Positions 33,171 to 48,600 of a stretch of 64,000 bases of DNA are shown here, piece after piece (positions within the stretch are counted from its first letter, which is position 1; each line of letters opens with the position of its first letter). Under the pieces are notes generated by a model that was not told the DNA's origin, made no database searches, and saw only the letters and a program-made list of their open reading frames with translations. The translations under genes were made by a program, and so were the position numbers. The stretch is from Paralvinella palmiformis (Eukaryota > Annelida > Polychaeta > Terebellida > Alvinellidae), in contig JAODUP010000012.1 in assembly GCA_025642065.1 (NCBI GenBank), positions 3,277,501 through 3,341,500 of the forward strand, given 5' to 3'.

Positions 33171-36100
33171 CTGTGATGCTATTTGATGTGTGTTTGCTGG
33201 TCTGTATGTCACATATCCCCTCCCCCCTCATAAAAAGAAAAATGAATTGCTGAGCTTATAAAGCAAGTGTGTTATTAATATTAATGTAAATAGTGAGGTG
33301 ATGGAATTTTTATAACTAAGTATAATATTTAATCCAATTGATTCTTTAATTATGTGTGAAACAGAGTTTCCAGTATGATCAGAGTTTGGCTTATCTTCAT
33401 TTTAAACATACTCTCATAGTATGCATTTTATCATCATTGTGGATCAGCTGCTCACTGCTGATATGTTTTCAAATTATTTTATCTAATTTATTTGATAATG
33501 AGCCATGTTTTATGTGACCTACTTTTTGGTTTACTGTATTCATGTTGACATCGCATTCTGTTTCATTGATGTCGTTTGACATATTTATGAATGTTTCTTT
33601 AAAGCATATTAGATTACATGTACCTCTTTGTGTTCGAAACAGCATTGTCTGATTCTGTTTGTTATGTTGCTAATACGTGAATTATAATAATATTTGTATG
33701 GCTCTCTTACTAATACAGGTTGCCACTAAATCCTTCTTGCTGATAATGTCAGCAAGTAGGTTAGCAGTTGCTTAGCACAGTAGATTGTCAACAGAGGCGT
33801 CATAGTATTTTAAGTATTATAAAGTGACTAAACAAGATGGAGTTTGGAATATTACCAGATTGGGTGTTGGAGCTTTCGACTAATTCTTACTGTACATTGT
33901 TGTACATGTAGTGGCAATCTGAAAAGGGAACCGAACTTAAACGGCAGTAGCATCACTGCCCTGTACCTTACACATGAGATAGCTAAAGTACACTGGTCTC
34001 TTTCTTCTTAATTCTTTGATTGCTGTTGATAATTAGATATTGTATGATAATCTGTGCTGTATAAAAAATGAACATGGTTGAAGAATGTTTAGCCACATAT
34101 GTTGTAGCAAGCATTATATTTAAAAAATTTGCATTAATTAGTTATTTACATAATATAAATATATAATGTAATATGTGTTTGAGTTAAAAAAAAAAAGTTT
34201 AAATAAAATCTACATGCTGGGGTTTATTTTGTCTTTGTGTGATTTAATTTTGTTATATACAATATACATATATTATACAACCTTTGTGATATGTGGAGGT
34301 GAGTTCATGTGGTAGAATATGAAGCATGATTATTTGCTGCTGAATAATGATGGGATACTTTAAATGTAGCATTTCTTATCGATGGTCATTGTTTTAAAAT
34401 CATAATTTGATATACTTTATCATTCACTACTTTTATGATGTAAACACGAGATGTATGTGGTCTTGTCATTTTATTAGCGGCTTGTAAACTTTAGCCGTGT
34501 AATGCGATATATCAGATTTTTCAGTTATCTAAAAGCCTTTGTAGTTTTACTAGTTGTAGCTAGAATTTGTACCTTTTTTTTAAATTAAAGATAATTTTCA
34601 CGTTCTCTACACAGCAACTGCCATGCAGATTTTTACACGATATACATTAGCTAAGTCAGTTTGGCTTTCGGTGTATTTGTTTACGCGTTTTCTCAATATT
34701 GTGATTACATTCGGATGAACAGCTAAATTTAGTCGGTGTTCGTCAAGAAAACTGGGTGTTTTTATACGGTGCAAATAAAATGCTTGATTGCTACTTTTGC
34801 TTGTTCCGACTATCCATTGAAAATCTGTGTTTTATATTGTTGTTGTGGCCAACTGAAAACAGTATGTCACTAGTGAGTGGTTACACGTGGTATTCTTCAA
34901 AACCAACATTTATTACATTCATGTTAATGCTACCACTTCATTACAGAATATCACAGTGCTGTCGCTGTACTGGCGGCTAGTATACCAAAATACTGATCTG
35001 TGCATCAAGCTGTCTACATCTTCAAACACTGACCATAATAAATACTATTAGTAGTATATAACAAGACATACATTATCACTGCATTCTCACAACAAAATGA
35101 TATGTTGAAACGGCTATCACAGATGTAAACGCCAAAACAATACCTCCTGATAAACATAATGGCTTCTTGTAGACTACGAATGATTAACAAATTATATAAT
35201 TTTATTTAACAATTTCCAACCTCCCACTATAAGAGAATAGATTACTCTAAACGTTATATGGAAATTATAGGAAAGCATTGTCTCTTCTTGAACCCATTTG
35301 AAAAGATGCCCCTACAACATAACTGGCATAAACATAGAACTAATAACAAACATATATAAAAGTCTAAAACACTGACAAAAGGCATGCACATGGTCACCTG
35401 AACACAACCTGCCCCCACACATTCACTACTGATATAACCATGGTAAAATTAACATAGGTCCACTATTAGCCAGGTTTATATGGGATTACAAACCAAAAAT
35501 ATGTGTACAATGGCCACCTAGTTGTAAAAATATTTAATGAATTGGACTGGTTCAGTATTGCTCTAATCTGAGTAAAATACCTTGATCGATAACTTAATTT
35601 TAACCAAACTGGATGCACCTCAAGGTAAATCATGTTTAATAGATAACGTGTATCGCAAAATAATGGCCACATGTATTAACCTTGTACAGAAAATTCCAGG
35701 CCCAAATAGTATGTTACGAAACAAACACGTTAATGTTAAAATACATTTACTTTGAATTGAGCCACAATTAAAAAGCATCTTCTGTTATAACCTGATACAA
35801 GAAATCTGCATTAAAAGTTTGAATCTGAAAAGTGCACACCATGTAGATATGCCAAATTTAAAAAGCAAATGCTATATTAATCAAGGTATGAGCAAATTTT
35901 GAAAAGTGAATGGCAATTTTTTCAGGATTAAGTTATTAAACTTGCTTTTACATTACCTCATTTTGCTTGAAATTAAATTAATTATAAATATATGGTTTGA
36001 GACTCAAGTTTACAAATAAAAATATTTTAACTGAAATCAATGGGAGAATGAAACATTTGTCCATTGAACACTGCTTAATTTAAAGTTTTACTAACAATAA

Positions 36101-36507
36101 CCAATATTTTAAATACTTTTATAGAGTAAATCACTAGAATCTCATATAGGCACTGAAATAAAAACATCTTAATAACTGTTTTTGTTTAAGATGAACCAGA
36201 AAAGAAATTCAACAAATAAAATAGTCTTGTAAAACAGAAGCAGATATTGAACAGAAATATCACAGAACAAACCTGAAACGATGTATCACATAAAACGTAC
36301 GAATGGAGTTATCAGTTGCTATATACCTCCACGGCTACATCAGATATCTCCATAGACATCCTTTGTGACACACTCCAATATGGCACAAGACATCTACAAA
36401 CTGTGTGATGTACTTTAGTAAAAACTGTACAACAATTCTAAAACAACCGAGTAGCGATTACACAAGCATTCTGTAAAATACACCAAAATAGTTTGTAAAC
36501 TCCTGGA
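33171..36507. other. Convergent intergenic / 3' UTR region
   Basis: The two large genes end toward each other here, 3.4 kb apart. I see no coding exon or repeat family. A TTTATT at 35201-35206 (AATAAA on the - strand) is one candidate end for the - strand gene. Confidence 0.45.
34202..34207 (+). terminator. Distal polyadenylation signal candidate
   Basis: AATAAA about 1.07 kb past the stop, followed by a TTTATTTTGTCTTTGTGTG U/GU-rich stretch. Use of this site would give a roughly 1.1-kb 3' UTR. Confidence 0.4.
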
Positions 36508-36679
36508 TCATACAGATGCATCAATGTCATCCATGAAATTGAATGGGTCTTTCGTCTTGTGTACATGTTTTGGTGCCTCGACTCTTGGTATGGACTCCAG
36601 GTCATAACACGATAACATCTGGTACTCACTGGGTCCACCTCTGTCAATTGGGACAGGCTTCATCTTCTCGTGTCTTAAC
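36508..36679 (-). other. Last coding exon of the WD40 protein
   Basis: The acceptor GTTTAG precedes 36679. The exon reads LRHEKMKPVPIDRGGPSEYQ and ends DPFNFMDDIDASV with TGA at 36508-36510. It is separated from the preceding exon by a 3.6-kb intron that contains a family B SINE and a tRNA-like segment. Confidence 0.75.
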
Positions 36680-39600
36680 CTAAACGAAGCAGAATGCTCA
36701 CGATGAATTGTTGATTCAGAGGGCAAGCAGACACACTGATTATTAATAAACTACAACCCATCAGCAAATGAAAAACAGAAATACACCCTGACAAAGATAA
36801 TGACATTAAAGAACAAATTTACTTTCTCTCAACACAGAAACGAGGTGGAAGAAATATTTACAATACACCTGTAATGTAGAAAAGACATTTAGTACATATT
36901 ATATGGGTCATGCTGGGAAGCTAAGGGATCATCATCAGGAGTATATCACTATTAACTCCACCTTGGCCAATTCCAAACCCGGATAAGAAAGGAGGAGGGT
37001 TGAGCATCCCCCAACTCATAAAAAAACCCTACTCGCTATAGAAATCTTGACAACAGAATAGTGGTCAATGGCTTATGTTCCAGAAGGAACGATGGGTTTA
37101 AGTAATTAAGTAAGTAAGACTATAACTTCTCTACCCTTGCTCATTAAGGAGTCCACAGTGGCTGGGCCTGATATAACTAACAGCTTCTTTTTTTGTTGTT
37201 GTTCGGGAAGAATCCCCAGGCTGTCGCTTATTTGGAACAGCCTCTATGTTTGAGTGGCTGAGAAATCATCTCCCCCACCACTCACAGGGGAGCAGTATGG
37301 AAAGATGGAGCCAAAATACCCTAGTCACTGCCAGAGTGTTTTACGTCCTCAGGGTTTTTTTAACGTCCCCCTTTATTTTTAATAATTCAGTGGAGACAGC
37401 AGCGCCATTTAACGTCGTCAACCACCCACAATGTGGTGAGCCGAGAAATTAATCTCTGGAAAAGTTCCGACCTCTTGCTGGGTTCGAACCTGTGACTGTT
37501 GGCACCAACTGCCGGGTGCTTAACTGCTAGGCCACCGGAACTCACAGCCTGCACTGATTGCAATTTATATTCTCTAACATCCCCACTGAACCTATTACAT
37601 CCATCACACCGACGAACTTAATACAAATACTTATAGATAAAATACCACAGATGCCATTCTGTGTTACGTCTATAACATTATCATTAATATTCGACATCTC
37701 TACAATATCTGTTATAGCTATTGAATGAGTTTATGACGAGTAATCACCATAGCATAACTAATCTGAGCACTGAGATGTCTAAAACACTGTACACGCTTCT
37801 TCACAGTTAGCAATCATAATATTGAATCATTTGTGAAACAGAGAAAGTGGAGTAAATTGACCATTTGGCAAAACTTAACACTGGACCAATCAATATTCTT
37901 CACAGCACAAAGTGTGCAAATTGAGATATTAATTGTGTACATGCACGGGTGTAAGTACCGAACTAATAAACTATTTATATATATATGTTGAAATATAAGT
38001 CACATTACATCTGTACACCTATTCTGATATCCTGTACAGTAAAGAAATAAGATATTAATAATCTGAAATAAATATAATAAACACATCAGAAATAGATTGC
38101 ATTATTGATCAAGATATACAATAACTTATACCAAAAAATACAGATTATTATATATTCACTTTGTTATAATAATAATGTATATTTAGTAAAGTGCCCTTAC
38201 AAACAAGAGACGTGTGTGTCAGTGTGTGTGTGTGTCCCCACATACAATCATTTAGACAAATATACCAAGAAGAAGTTCCTCCTCTCTACCATAATACATT
38301 CCAACCAAAACATGCCATTTTTGGCACCAATAATATTTGTTAATTTCTGTGCTGCTAAATAAAGAATTCTCACACTTCTAGTGATTCTAAATCTCATGTA
38401 TAACCACTCTAATGTTAGTCATCACATACATAGCCAACAGATCCATGTTAGCTTCTACAGACTTGTGCAATACCTGTCACCCTAATTCATACAATTGCAT
38501 GTACAAGGCTGTGCAAGAGAAAAGGAATGGTTTGTTGTATATATCTGAATACCACATTTGACATAGTCACACACTGACATTAGAGAAACATATTAAGTAT
38601 TTTTCAGTCACTTCAGCATATGATGATATAAATAATATTTACATTGTGATGAAAATTAAATATTCCTGAGTTCCTGATGTTAGTTTCTTTACAAAGATTC
38701 TTATTACTTGATGCTGTATTAACAATAACATACATCAGTAACAGAGACACAACTATGTTTATAAACTTGAAATAAAATACATGCGACACTGTTTGGTATA
38801 AACAAGTCTGTGAAAATGGAATAAATGATGTTTTAATTTGATGCAATAGAAAATGAAGTGTGCTTATTAGGGCACATGTGCTATAACTAGAATGGAGTGA
38901 ATGTAAACAGGTACAAAAAAAAAATATATGTACTTGGTTTAACTGCCTCGTATGCTCTATTTTACTGTCAATGAATGATGCTATTTTGTTAAAATATGGG
39001 CTTTAACAAGGGTTTAAATATAAAATTCCTTGATTTGCCAGAGGTATTCATCTTTATAAAAGTTCATGGTTTGTTTTAAATTTTTGTTTAAGAATGATTT
39101 ATTTATCTATAAAATTGCTTTCAAACATTTTCTTGAATTATGTTTTGGGATTTAGAAGTCTCAAACTAAAACTGGCTGATTATTGGGCTACTTTTAAAAT
39201 TCACTTTCATGATTTGAAGTTATGATGTCTTCTTTGATATTCCTTATTTGTGGCTAATCTTTAGGGTAGCCTTAGATATAAAAAAACAACTTACCAAATC
39301 ACAACAGCCAAGTTTAATTAAAACTACAGTCAACTGCTAGTGCATCCTTATCATACGTAAAAGTGATTAATTGGAGATAATATGATAACAGATGGCAGAG
39401 CTATAACGCACCGTAGATAATCTGTTATAGGTCTTAGACTTATTACGTTTTAGATTGGTTATATCAAGTGATGCCTAAATAGGTTAGATCATTTTATTAT
39501 AGAATACTGTTATATGTCGTATTATGGTTACAACCAAATATATGTTGGTGCAATATTATTAGAGCGGTCCCCCAATTCCTGGTAGGAATCTTGACGCGTC

Positions 39601-42600
39601 TTTAAAATATCAACAGTAATTGCCAGTAAGATCCTAATTTATGAACATAATTTGCAATTATTTATTAAATGGGTCAGACAGTTACTAACGGCAATGAGAT
39701 TTACAAGATACAAGAGTGTCTGTCTAAGAAAATAAATTGTACAAAATATAGGCGTGAACCAGATTTGAACCCGTGGTTTGGAGTTTTGCAGTGAACTACT
39801 CCAACTAGTACACCATAGGGAGACCTCAGATATCATCAGAGAGGAGGCTTACTATGAATAACATTGCAAATTTGTATGCGCAAGTACAATTCAAACTGTT
39901 TTGCGTTGAGTCAGAAATAATAGGAAATAAAAAATATTGATTCTGTTTACAATTTAGCTCTACTGATACAGATACAAGTGAAACAAATGTGCGAGCCTCA
40001 CCTAAAACACAAATTAAACACAAAGCTCTCATGCAACACAAGCTTCTTGGTTAATCCGAACTGTTCTAACGCTAATGTGATGAAGAAATTCAATCCCATA
40101 ATCCACTACTGGGGTGCCATACTGGCCAACTTCAAAACCTTGTATCTGCGATGGACTCTCAAAACACGACAGATTAGAAAGAGACTATTTAGAGGGCAAT
40201 GGTCGTCACAGAAGAAGGGAATGAAGTTGGACGGCATGTGTACTTGATGTTAGTAATAACTGTATCCAGGACGTTGCCTTTGTCATACTTCTGTCGTCAT
40301 TAAGGGTGGCCCGAGATTGCTCTCTGCGCTGCTTCCATTTGACGACAGCTTCATCTGGAGCGTGCGATATCGGGTAGCAGTTCAGTTTGTGGTAATGGGT
40401 GGCAGCTGGTCCCAGGCGCTGATAAGTCTTATACATCTGTCTGACGTGGCGCTGTCTGAAAACAATTGGTGCCACCGAAGGTGTTCAAAAATGGTCAATC
40501 TCTTTTAACTCAACAGCTCAACAATGCCAACCAGACATTACAGCTATGGATATATTCCTGCTGCCCAAACAAAGTAAACACGTTTCTTACAGTATTCCCA
40601 TCACTGATACACATGTACAAGTTTTAATTAAAAAATTAAACAATTAATGAATATTATTTCCATTCAGCTACACACAAAAGGATTACACTTTGTGGACAAC
40701 AATAAAAGCTTTGCATGAATATTATTTCAAAAACATGCTTAACATAATAAAGTGGTGATTCTACCTAATGGATAACTACTGGGGGGGGTCATATGTGATG
40801 TTTTCCAAATGGCCTAATTAGTTTTAAAAGAGGTTTATTTAAAATTCTATATTCCAGTTGAATTACAATGCTGATCTCTGGTCAAAATATACCATTCTCA
40901 TGCAGGAAAAACAAAGAAAAGAAGATCAAAACAAACTATTACAGTTAAAAGTCAAGCTTAAAATTGGTTTGCAAAGTCTGCAAAAGACACAAAAATGACT
41001 AAATAAGACCTGACACTTAGTAAATGCCATTTAAAAAAAAAATGACAAACCATTACCATGTAATCTAATATAACAAGGATGAATCTATGTAAGGTGGACT
41101 AGAGGAGTTTGGATGTAAGTTGAAAGTATACCTGAAGTTAAATGCTGGTGCCACAGTCTGTATGATTTTTGACTGGAAACTGTATATTTAAAATTATGGA
41201 CACTATTATATAACTGGTTTAATGTTCTTGGTTGAAATGTGAAATATCTAGAACAAACAAAGTGGTGTCATGCTTAAAGATGGTTCAGAGTTCATAGCTG
41301 TACTACGAAAAGTTTAAATCAGTTCAGATTATGTAAAACAAATTATTTCAATTCAAAGCTGTGATAACAAATATTTGTCATTAAGGAATGTTTGATAACA
41401 CTGCTTGATATGTGTACCAAAAATAATGAATTAGTCATCTAAAATAGTAAACTGAAGGATGGTCCAGTTCAAAATATATTAATGGAATGGAACCATGATT
41501 AAGCACAACATATTAATGCAATAAAAGGGCACACAGTAACAATTAAGCAATACATCCACGTCATGGCAAAATGCAAACCAATATCTGGTTATTGATAACG
41601 CATTAATGTAAGAATTGATCCAGATTAGGTCCCATTAAGATCAGATCTGTCACTAACCTTTTGCCCGTTCCCTTGTTAAATGGCTTCTCCTTCAACATTT
41701 CAACAATCGTTTTGTCATCAACATAATATTGCTGTTTTGTGTAGGTAATATTGGATACGGTCTGCTGATCCTGGTATAATACAATAACAAGACCAGTGAG
41801 AATATAGTTAAAAGTAAAATTGGAAAATAAGTAAACATTAATAATTGTTGTCTGATGTTAAATAAAGAAAACTTCTACCAAAAAAACTTGACAATTGGCA
41901 GAATAACATCCTTCTAAGACTGGATATTTATTAAAACTGCAAATAAGCTGAGAACAAATGCTTTGCAAAAGACACGTTTAATATTATAATTTGTTTCAGT
42001 CAGCTATCACTATACCTCCTTATTTTTTTCTCTTTGTCCATCTGTACCATCAATGATGCTGTCTACGGTGTCTTCTCTGACAATATCTAACATATCCAGT
42101 TTATCTGAATCCTGTAAGACGGGGTGGTCCGGCAGACTCCGAGGATCAACCAGTACATCATATGGCACCATCGGATGCTGATAGGTTGTTTTGTTATAGA
42201 TATCCCACGGCTCAGGTTGACCAAAAGTACCTGAAATTTAACATCCTATAAAGGGACCTGCTTCATATAATTTGATCTTTAACCAAGTCGAAGCATGATG
42301 AACAATTCCGGAATGTAACAGATATGATGCAAGAGGTGTGATCAAGTATGATATGGTGAATTTTGTGGTATAATAACCAACCCAATATAGCAAGCGATGT
42401 GATGCAGTGAGCATCTGAGTGTAAATATGTGAGTGTGTGTGACTGAGCCTGTGTTTTAGTGGTGTGGGATGAGACACTGGCACCACAGAGAATCACAGAT
42501 CATAAACTGAATGATCCATCAGAGGACTGAAATCAGAGAAAAGTCTTTTCATGCTGAGACATGTGTAATGTTTCACCAGTCCCTGTGCGTGTGTGTGTGT

Positions 42601-45564
42601 GTGTGTGAATGTGTGTGTGTGCATGCCTGTGTGTGTGAAGTAGTGTAACCAGCACAAACTCTTCAGTGTTTAGTAAAACCTACCAACATACTCTCCTTCA
42701 TATGTCCATAACCTAACTGTACAATCTAATGATGAAGAAATAATAATCTTCTGCTCCTCAACCAGCTGAAGACAGGTAACGCTCTCAATGTGACCACGCC
42801 ACGTGTTTAATACTACAAGCAGAAATATACACATATAGGCAATGTTGTAAAATAATTAATAGAAATTTCTTTTCATAGATATGAAAAAAATAGACAAAAT
42901 ATCTACTTAATCGCATGTGTATGAACATGTGTCTGTGAACAGGGGAAGGGGGGGGGGTGAGAGATCTGTGTGTACATAGTTAATAAGTGGGCTCATCGGT
43001 GAGTGTGTTCTACAAAAACATATACGTTCAAACTTACATTCAGGACTTTCCTTCTCTTTGTGATCTATACAATATCCATCGATGTTCCAGACATAGATGA
43101 ATCCATAACTATCAGCTGAGATGAGTAATGTGTTTGGCTTATTTACCTCCATGCCTGTTACCATGGAGTTGACAATACGAGTCTGAAACAATATCACGCA
43201 CACATACACATGCATATAACAACAATATCATACTGGGTGATAGTAACGTTTGAGTAAACCACGTAAAAAATATTGCGGATGTTAATTTCTTATTGTTAAA
43301 CAGGAATAAACATGGAACGTTAAGCTTCCAAAACAAGGAACTAAAGTTTCTATGGCCACTGGAATAGCACTCACAATTGAATATATTTTTACAAACAAAT
43401 AAACGAGCCATACTTAAGATCAATTATCAAATTATTTCAAAAGATAAATTATCATAAATTAAAAACTTGAATTGTTCATCGGTTGGCAATAAATATGACA
43501 AACGTAAATAACTGTGGTATTTAGAACATTGCTGTTTTAATTAAGCCACTTCATATAAACTCATTTCAATATACAGCAATAGCAATTATTAGAACACTGA
43601 CCCCAGCAAACTGTGCCATCATGGCTCCTCCTTGAAATACATTCCAGAAATGGATGTAACCACAGGGACCACCAGCAATGAGTGATGCTGCATTTTTGTT
43701 GTATGATCTCGTACACAAAAACAGCACCTTATTAATACTCATGTCTCCATCCACTAAAAATAATTATGTCCAGTATCAGTTAGGAAGCATTAAATGAACA
43801 AAGTAAGTAGGTCAGACATATAATAAGACAACTTTATGAGGCCTATAACATTGAAAACATATTTACTTACACACATTAGTCATACAACCAGGAGGAGACG
43901 GTGCCCTCAGGTGACAAAATATGTGACCAGAGACAAGATTCCAGACAATAACTTCTCCATCATAACTAGATGTGGCGAGTAGATTTGGTGGGGACTGAGC
44001 CACAGAGAGGATGTCTTCTTTGTGTCCATTTTGCTATACAGAAAAGACATGCTTATAATTAACTTTCAGCATAAACAAGACGCAATGGCCAGATCTCAAC
44101 TGGAAGGATCGCATTCAGGATTTACTTATCCTCAATTTATCCCTTCATTCACAAACCAAGAAATTAATAAAGTATATAGTGTAATGTCAAAAATTTATAC
44201 AAAGAATAGATAGTAAAAAAAAATAATTATTGATCGCATCATTCTGTAAGTAATTAATGACTCTAATTATATTCGTACCAGGTAGAGAATATGTTTCACA
44301 GATGTATTCTCCAAGAAACCTCAGAAAAACTATTATTTTGTGTTTAACATAAACTCATAATGATGTTTAAAATGGCAAATTATTTAACACAGGAAATAAA
44401 TGTATGCAAGTAAATAACAAATAATTAAAAGATATACTACCATAGAAATAAAAATAAATACCCTTGTATAAACAGCTGATCAAGAAAATAATAAAGATGG
44501 AAAAAAACCAGCACTGATCTGCATTAAGAATGTAGGTTAAGTGCCATCCAAGGAGGTCATCACTGGCTGAATCATGGAACCCATGCCTTAATTTATGCAG
44601 GGTCCAAAATGAGGGTGCTACCAAATTATGAGTAACCATTTACTTAGACAAATAGAAGTTCATAATATCAACAGCACTCAAAACTGCTTACATTGCTACG
44701 GATATTAATACATTTTTCAGAAAATGTGGGTCACGAATATTCTAATCATGCTGACCAACATCATCACCACATGTTAATAAAGGAAATTATTTAACACACA
44801 CACACACACATTACAAAACAATTAGAGAATTTTGTACCAGATCTTACCAGATCATCAGCCCATTTCTGGAGTGGATACAGTACAGAGTGTATCTGTATTG
44901 TATTATCAGTTGGGTCACAATAAATATTAATTCGTTTGTCCCATCCAACTGCTATCACATATCTGGTGAAATGGAATAAATCAGATAAACAGGTGATCAT
45001 GTAATTGATGGCAGTTGTATACATGAAAGTGGACATACATTCGTAAGTGCCATCCACGACAAGACCTTATTTTGATATGCTAACCTACTTAACCGATGAT
45101 GTTTCTAAGTGCTATCCAAATTAAATATTGCATGAAGGTTTCAAAACATCAAAGACGGAGCACATATATTTTTCATAATCACCTGTTTTTATTCATTTCT
45201 ACGTATGACAGAGCACATATTTCTTCATTATATTCCTCTGAAACAGTAATAATAATAATAATAATAATAATACACTACAATAAGATGTAAACAAAATATA
45301 GCAATAAAATTATGCAAATTAACAAAAACATTTTATTCAATTAATGAAGAAGCCCACAAAATAAACGTGTGTGTGTGTGTGTGTGTGTGTGCTTATCAAG
45401 CAAACACTAACCCTTCATCATAGTCTGCAAACAGTGGCCATTGTTAAAGTTCCAAGTTCTGATACAACCATCACGTCCTCCTGTAATTAACCTAGAAAAC
45501 ACAAGAAGGGAAACTCTATATAGATCCCATTACTCTGCCTTGCTCCAACCTCATTTGTAACTAG

Positions 45565-45612
<48 letters not shown>

Positions 45613-48600
45613 ACATCCATGGTGAACTTCAGAAGTATATTTTACCTAAAATTGTATTCTAATATCTATCACTTCCATATATTCTGATATCTTCACCTAA
45701 TAAGTCAACTGACAACATTTCTGTATTGGGCAGTTTTATTCTTTGCCAACTTACTAATCATTCCCATTAACTTCTTCAATAAATATGTTGGTCTATTTCC
45801 ACTAACTCACCTTCTGCCAGTATTGTCAAATGTCATACAAGTTATGGGTGAATCGCCATGTGCTTCTCCATACTCAAATATGGGATTACCAGTTTCATAG
45901 TCCCACAGTTTGATAACGGAACCATCTGAGCACGTTACCACCTGCCTAAAGCTTTGGTTATACACAACAGCATGTATCGATTCTTTATGGGTGACTGGTA
46001 TGTCAGCATGTTGTACAGGCCTGCAATATATAATTAAATGGATAGCAGTGATACATACTTTCATCTCAGCATATTATGAATTGACATGATTTAGAGTCAG
46101 TTGCAATTTAAACGATTGAGTTGTAATTGCAGTGTACCTGCTTGGTCAATATGATTATACAGTTACTTACCAGATGAAGGTTTAAATCTCACTCTCTCTC
46201 TCTCTCTCTCTCTAACAAGCACACACACATGCACACGCACACACACACACATACACCTCAAAGACAGACCAAATCATGAATGAACATATCCCAAAATAAC
46301 AGATTAATCAAAACAACATTTAACAAATAAAATAATGAATACACAATAATTACAAAATCACCTTCTTTAGACATTATGTGTTGCCTTTTAGTGAAATTTG
46401 CAATCAAGTTTTCAATACCTCAGCTTTAGTTGTAATCCATTCATTTTGTCAGTGGCAACAGCGAGTGTTTTTGATACATTGGAATAATGACAAGCTTGGA
46501 GATCTCCACGTATTTGATGGCCTTTGGGTCTCAGAGTTATTAAACAGTTCTGGTCTTGGGTATCCCACACCTAAAAATGTAAACAAATGGTGAAGTAAAG
46601 AGATCTGTCACCATCGACTCTTTTGATTCATCAATGATGAATGTCTATTTCTCCACCACCAGTAGCTACTTACAGCCGCCTTCGCCACAGTACGTTAATC
46701 CAATAAAATTTGTGAAATAAGCAATCAAGAGTTCTAACCTTGATACATTTATCAGTGGAAATGCTAAATATTCGGTTTTCTTCATCTGCTATGAACAGAT
46801 AGAATATTGGAGCAGAATGACCCCGTAACATGCCTGTAGGCTTGTCTGGAACGTAGGGATTCCACATCCTTACGATACGATCCATACCTGAAACAGAAAA
46901 CAGTCACATAATAGCCACCTGATATGAACAACTGATCCAACAGCATTCGGTCTTTTAGTTAAATAAAATAAAACAACAACAATGAAAACAAACCACTGTA
47001 TGCTTCTCAGAAGAAAAATAAGATTAGCTTAAAACTAACCTGGCCACTAATGAGCTTAATACAAATATGTGATACTAAGTTTTGTTTACCTCCTGTAACA
47101 ATCATATTTTTCTCCTTAGAAAAGTGAAAACATTTCACCCCCTTGTACACTTCGAACACTGACTGATCGGCCTTTAATCGTGACTTAGCCTGCATCGTTG
47201 CTGGTGACTGCTTCTGTTTAGCTTTTTCTGCAGTTGCTATTGTTGGATCTTCAATCTCTTTAAGCTGTTGTTCCACGTGAGTGCTGCCTGTTGTACACCC
47301 TGTATGAGACAAAAGCTAGTCATCAACAAGAATATTGAACTTTGTTGGACCCGGTGGCTGTTCTTCCTCTTTGATGGCTGGAATGCAGTGCCACCAGCAC
47401 CACATTCTGGGGGAAAACTACCCATTTCCACAGGAAAAAAAAGTTTATTTTTAAAAGTGAAAGGGTATTATTCTTGTTTGGTCTGCTGGTTTCAAGTGCA
47501 CTACATGAAGCTATACACAGTTTCACAAATCAATGATACGCAGTGTATACAGAAGTCCCATTGGATGTGTTGCACCTGGAGGTTGTCTTTCATTAAGCAT
47601 ATCATCTGCAATATTAATGGCCTCCCAATTTCCAGAAATGGGTACATGATAGAGCAAACAATATCAGTAAAATATCAGATAACTTGACATCCATTAGCTA
47701 ATTCACACATTGTGTATCAGTAGATAGTCAAGTTATGTTAATAATTTTAAGGGAAAAAATTTAAATTAAACATAATCAATAATCTACAATGAAAAGCATC
47801 CAATTAATTTATTATATATAATGTAAAATTGTTGATGTACAGCATATTATGAAACACTGACCAAGAAAACTTGAAGAAGTATGCATGGAAAATCTTTAAT
47901 CTGACCTCAGTAACACAAATATAAAAAGTACACCATGGATAAAGTATGAAATGGTACAAACAAAGATTTTAATAAAATTGTAGAAATCATTTTTAAAATG
48001 CAATTTTTAACATGGTGAATCATAGGCTTCTGGCCACTGACTGCACTATTGTACGCAAAGTCAAGGTGACCTAAGATTAACTGAAATACTGTTGTTTACT
48101 TTGGTGCACATGGCAGGCTGAATGGATCAATGAGATTAATTGAACTCCATAAAATAAATGTCAGCAAACACAGTGAGGAGGTGCTAGCCTTACATGGCAA
48201 TAGTAATTATTTGTTGTCCAAATCTAATATATTAACAGCCATGATTGAGCTGTTATACCAACGTCTTTATGGCAAGTTTAGACATTAATTCTATATATGG
48301 ACCTGCACTTATTTCACTATGGAATAGAGCAGAGCCAATATATATCTTGAGAGAGAGAGAGAGAGGAGAGAGAGAGTGGGAGCTATACACTTGTATATTT
48401 TGTGTTGCAAAATGAAAAAAAAAATCATATAAATATCTGTACCTTGTTTATTTGTTTAAAAGTAAAAAAGTTTCAAAAATATAAAAAGGTGTTAAAACCC
48501 CTGCAAATTTGGCTAAATGTGATTTTTTTAAACTCAGATTCATTGAAAAGCTTGTTTTCTTAGTATTAACCATTGTATTGTACAGAATTAACATAATACA

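Noticed and set aside
39978..40247. 89-codon + strand open frame (HYWGAILANFKTLYLRW)
   Set aside because: No recognised family and no splice sites matching neighbours; adjacent to a - strand exon, so treated as chance or repeat-derived.
47268..47687. 139-codon + strand open frame
   Set aside because: Partly antisense to a well-supported WD40 exon; cysteine-rich translation with no known domain.
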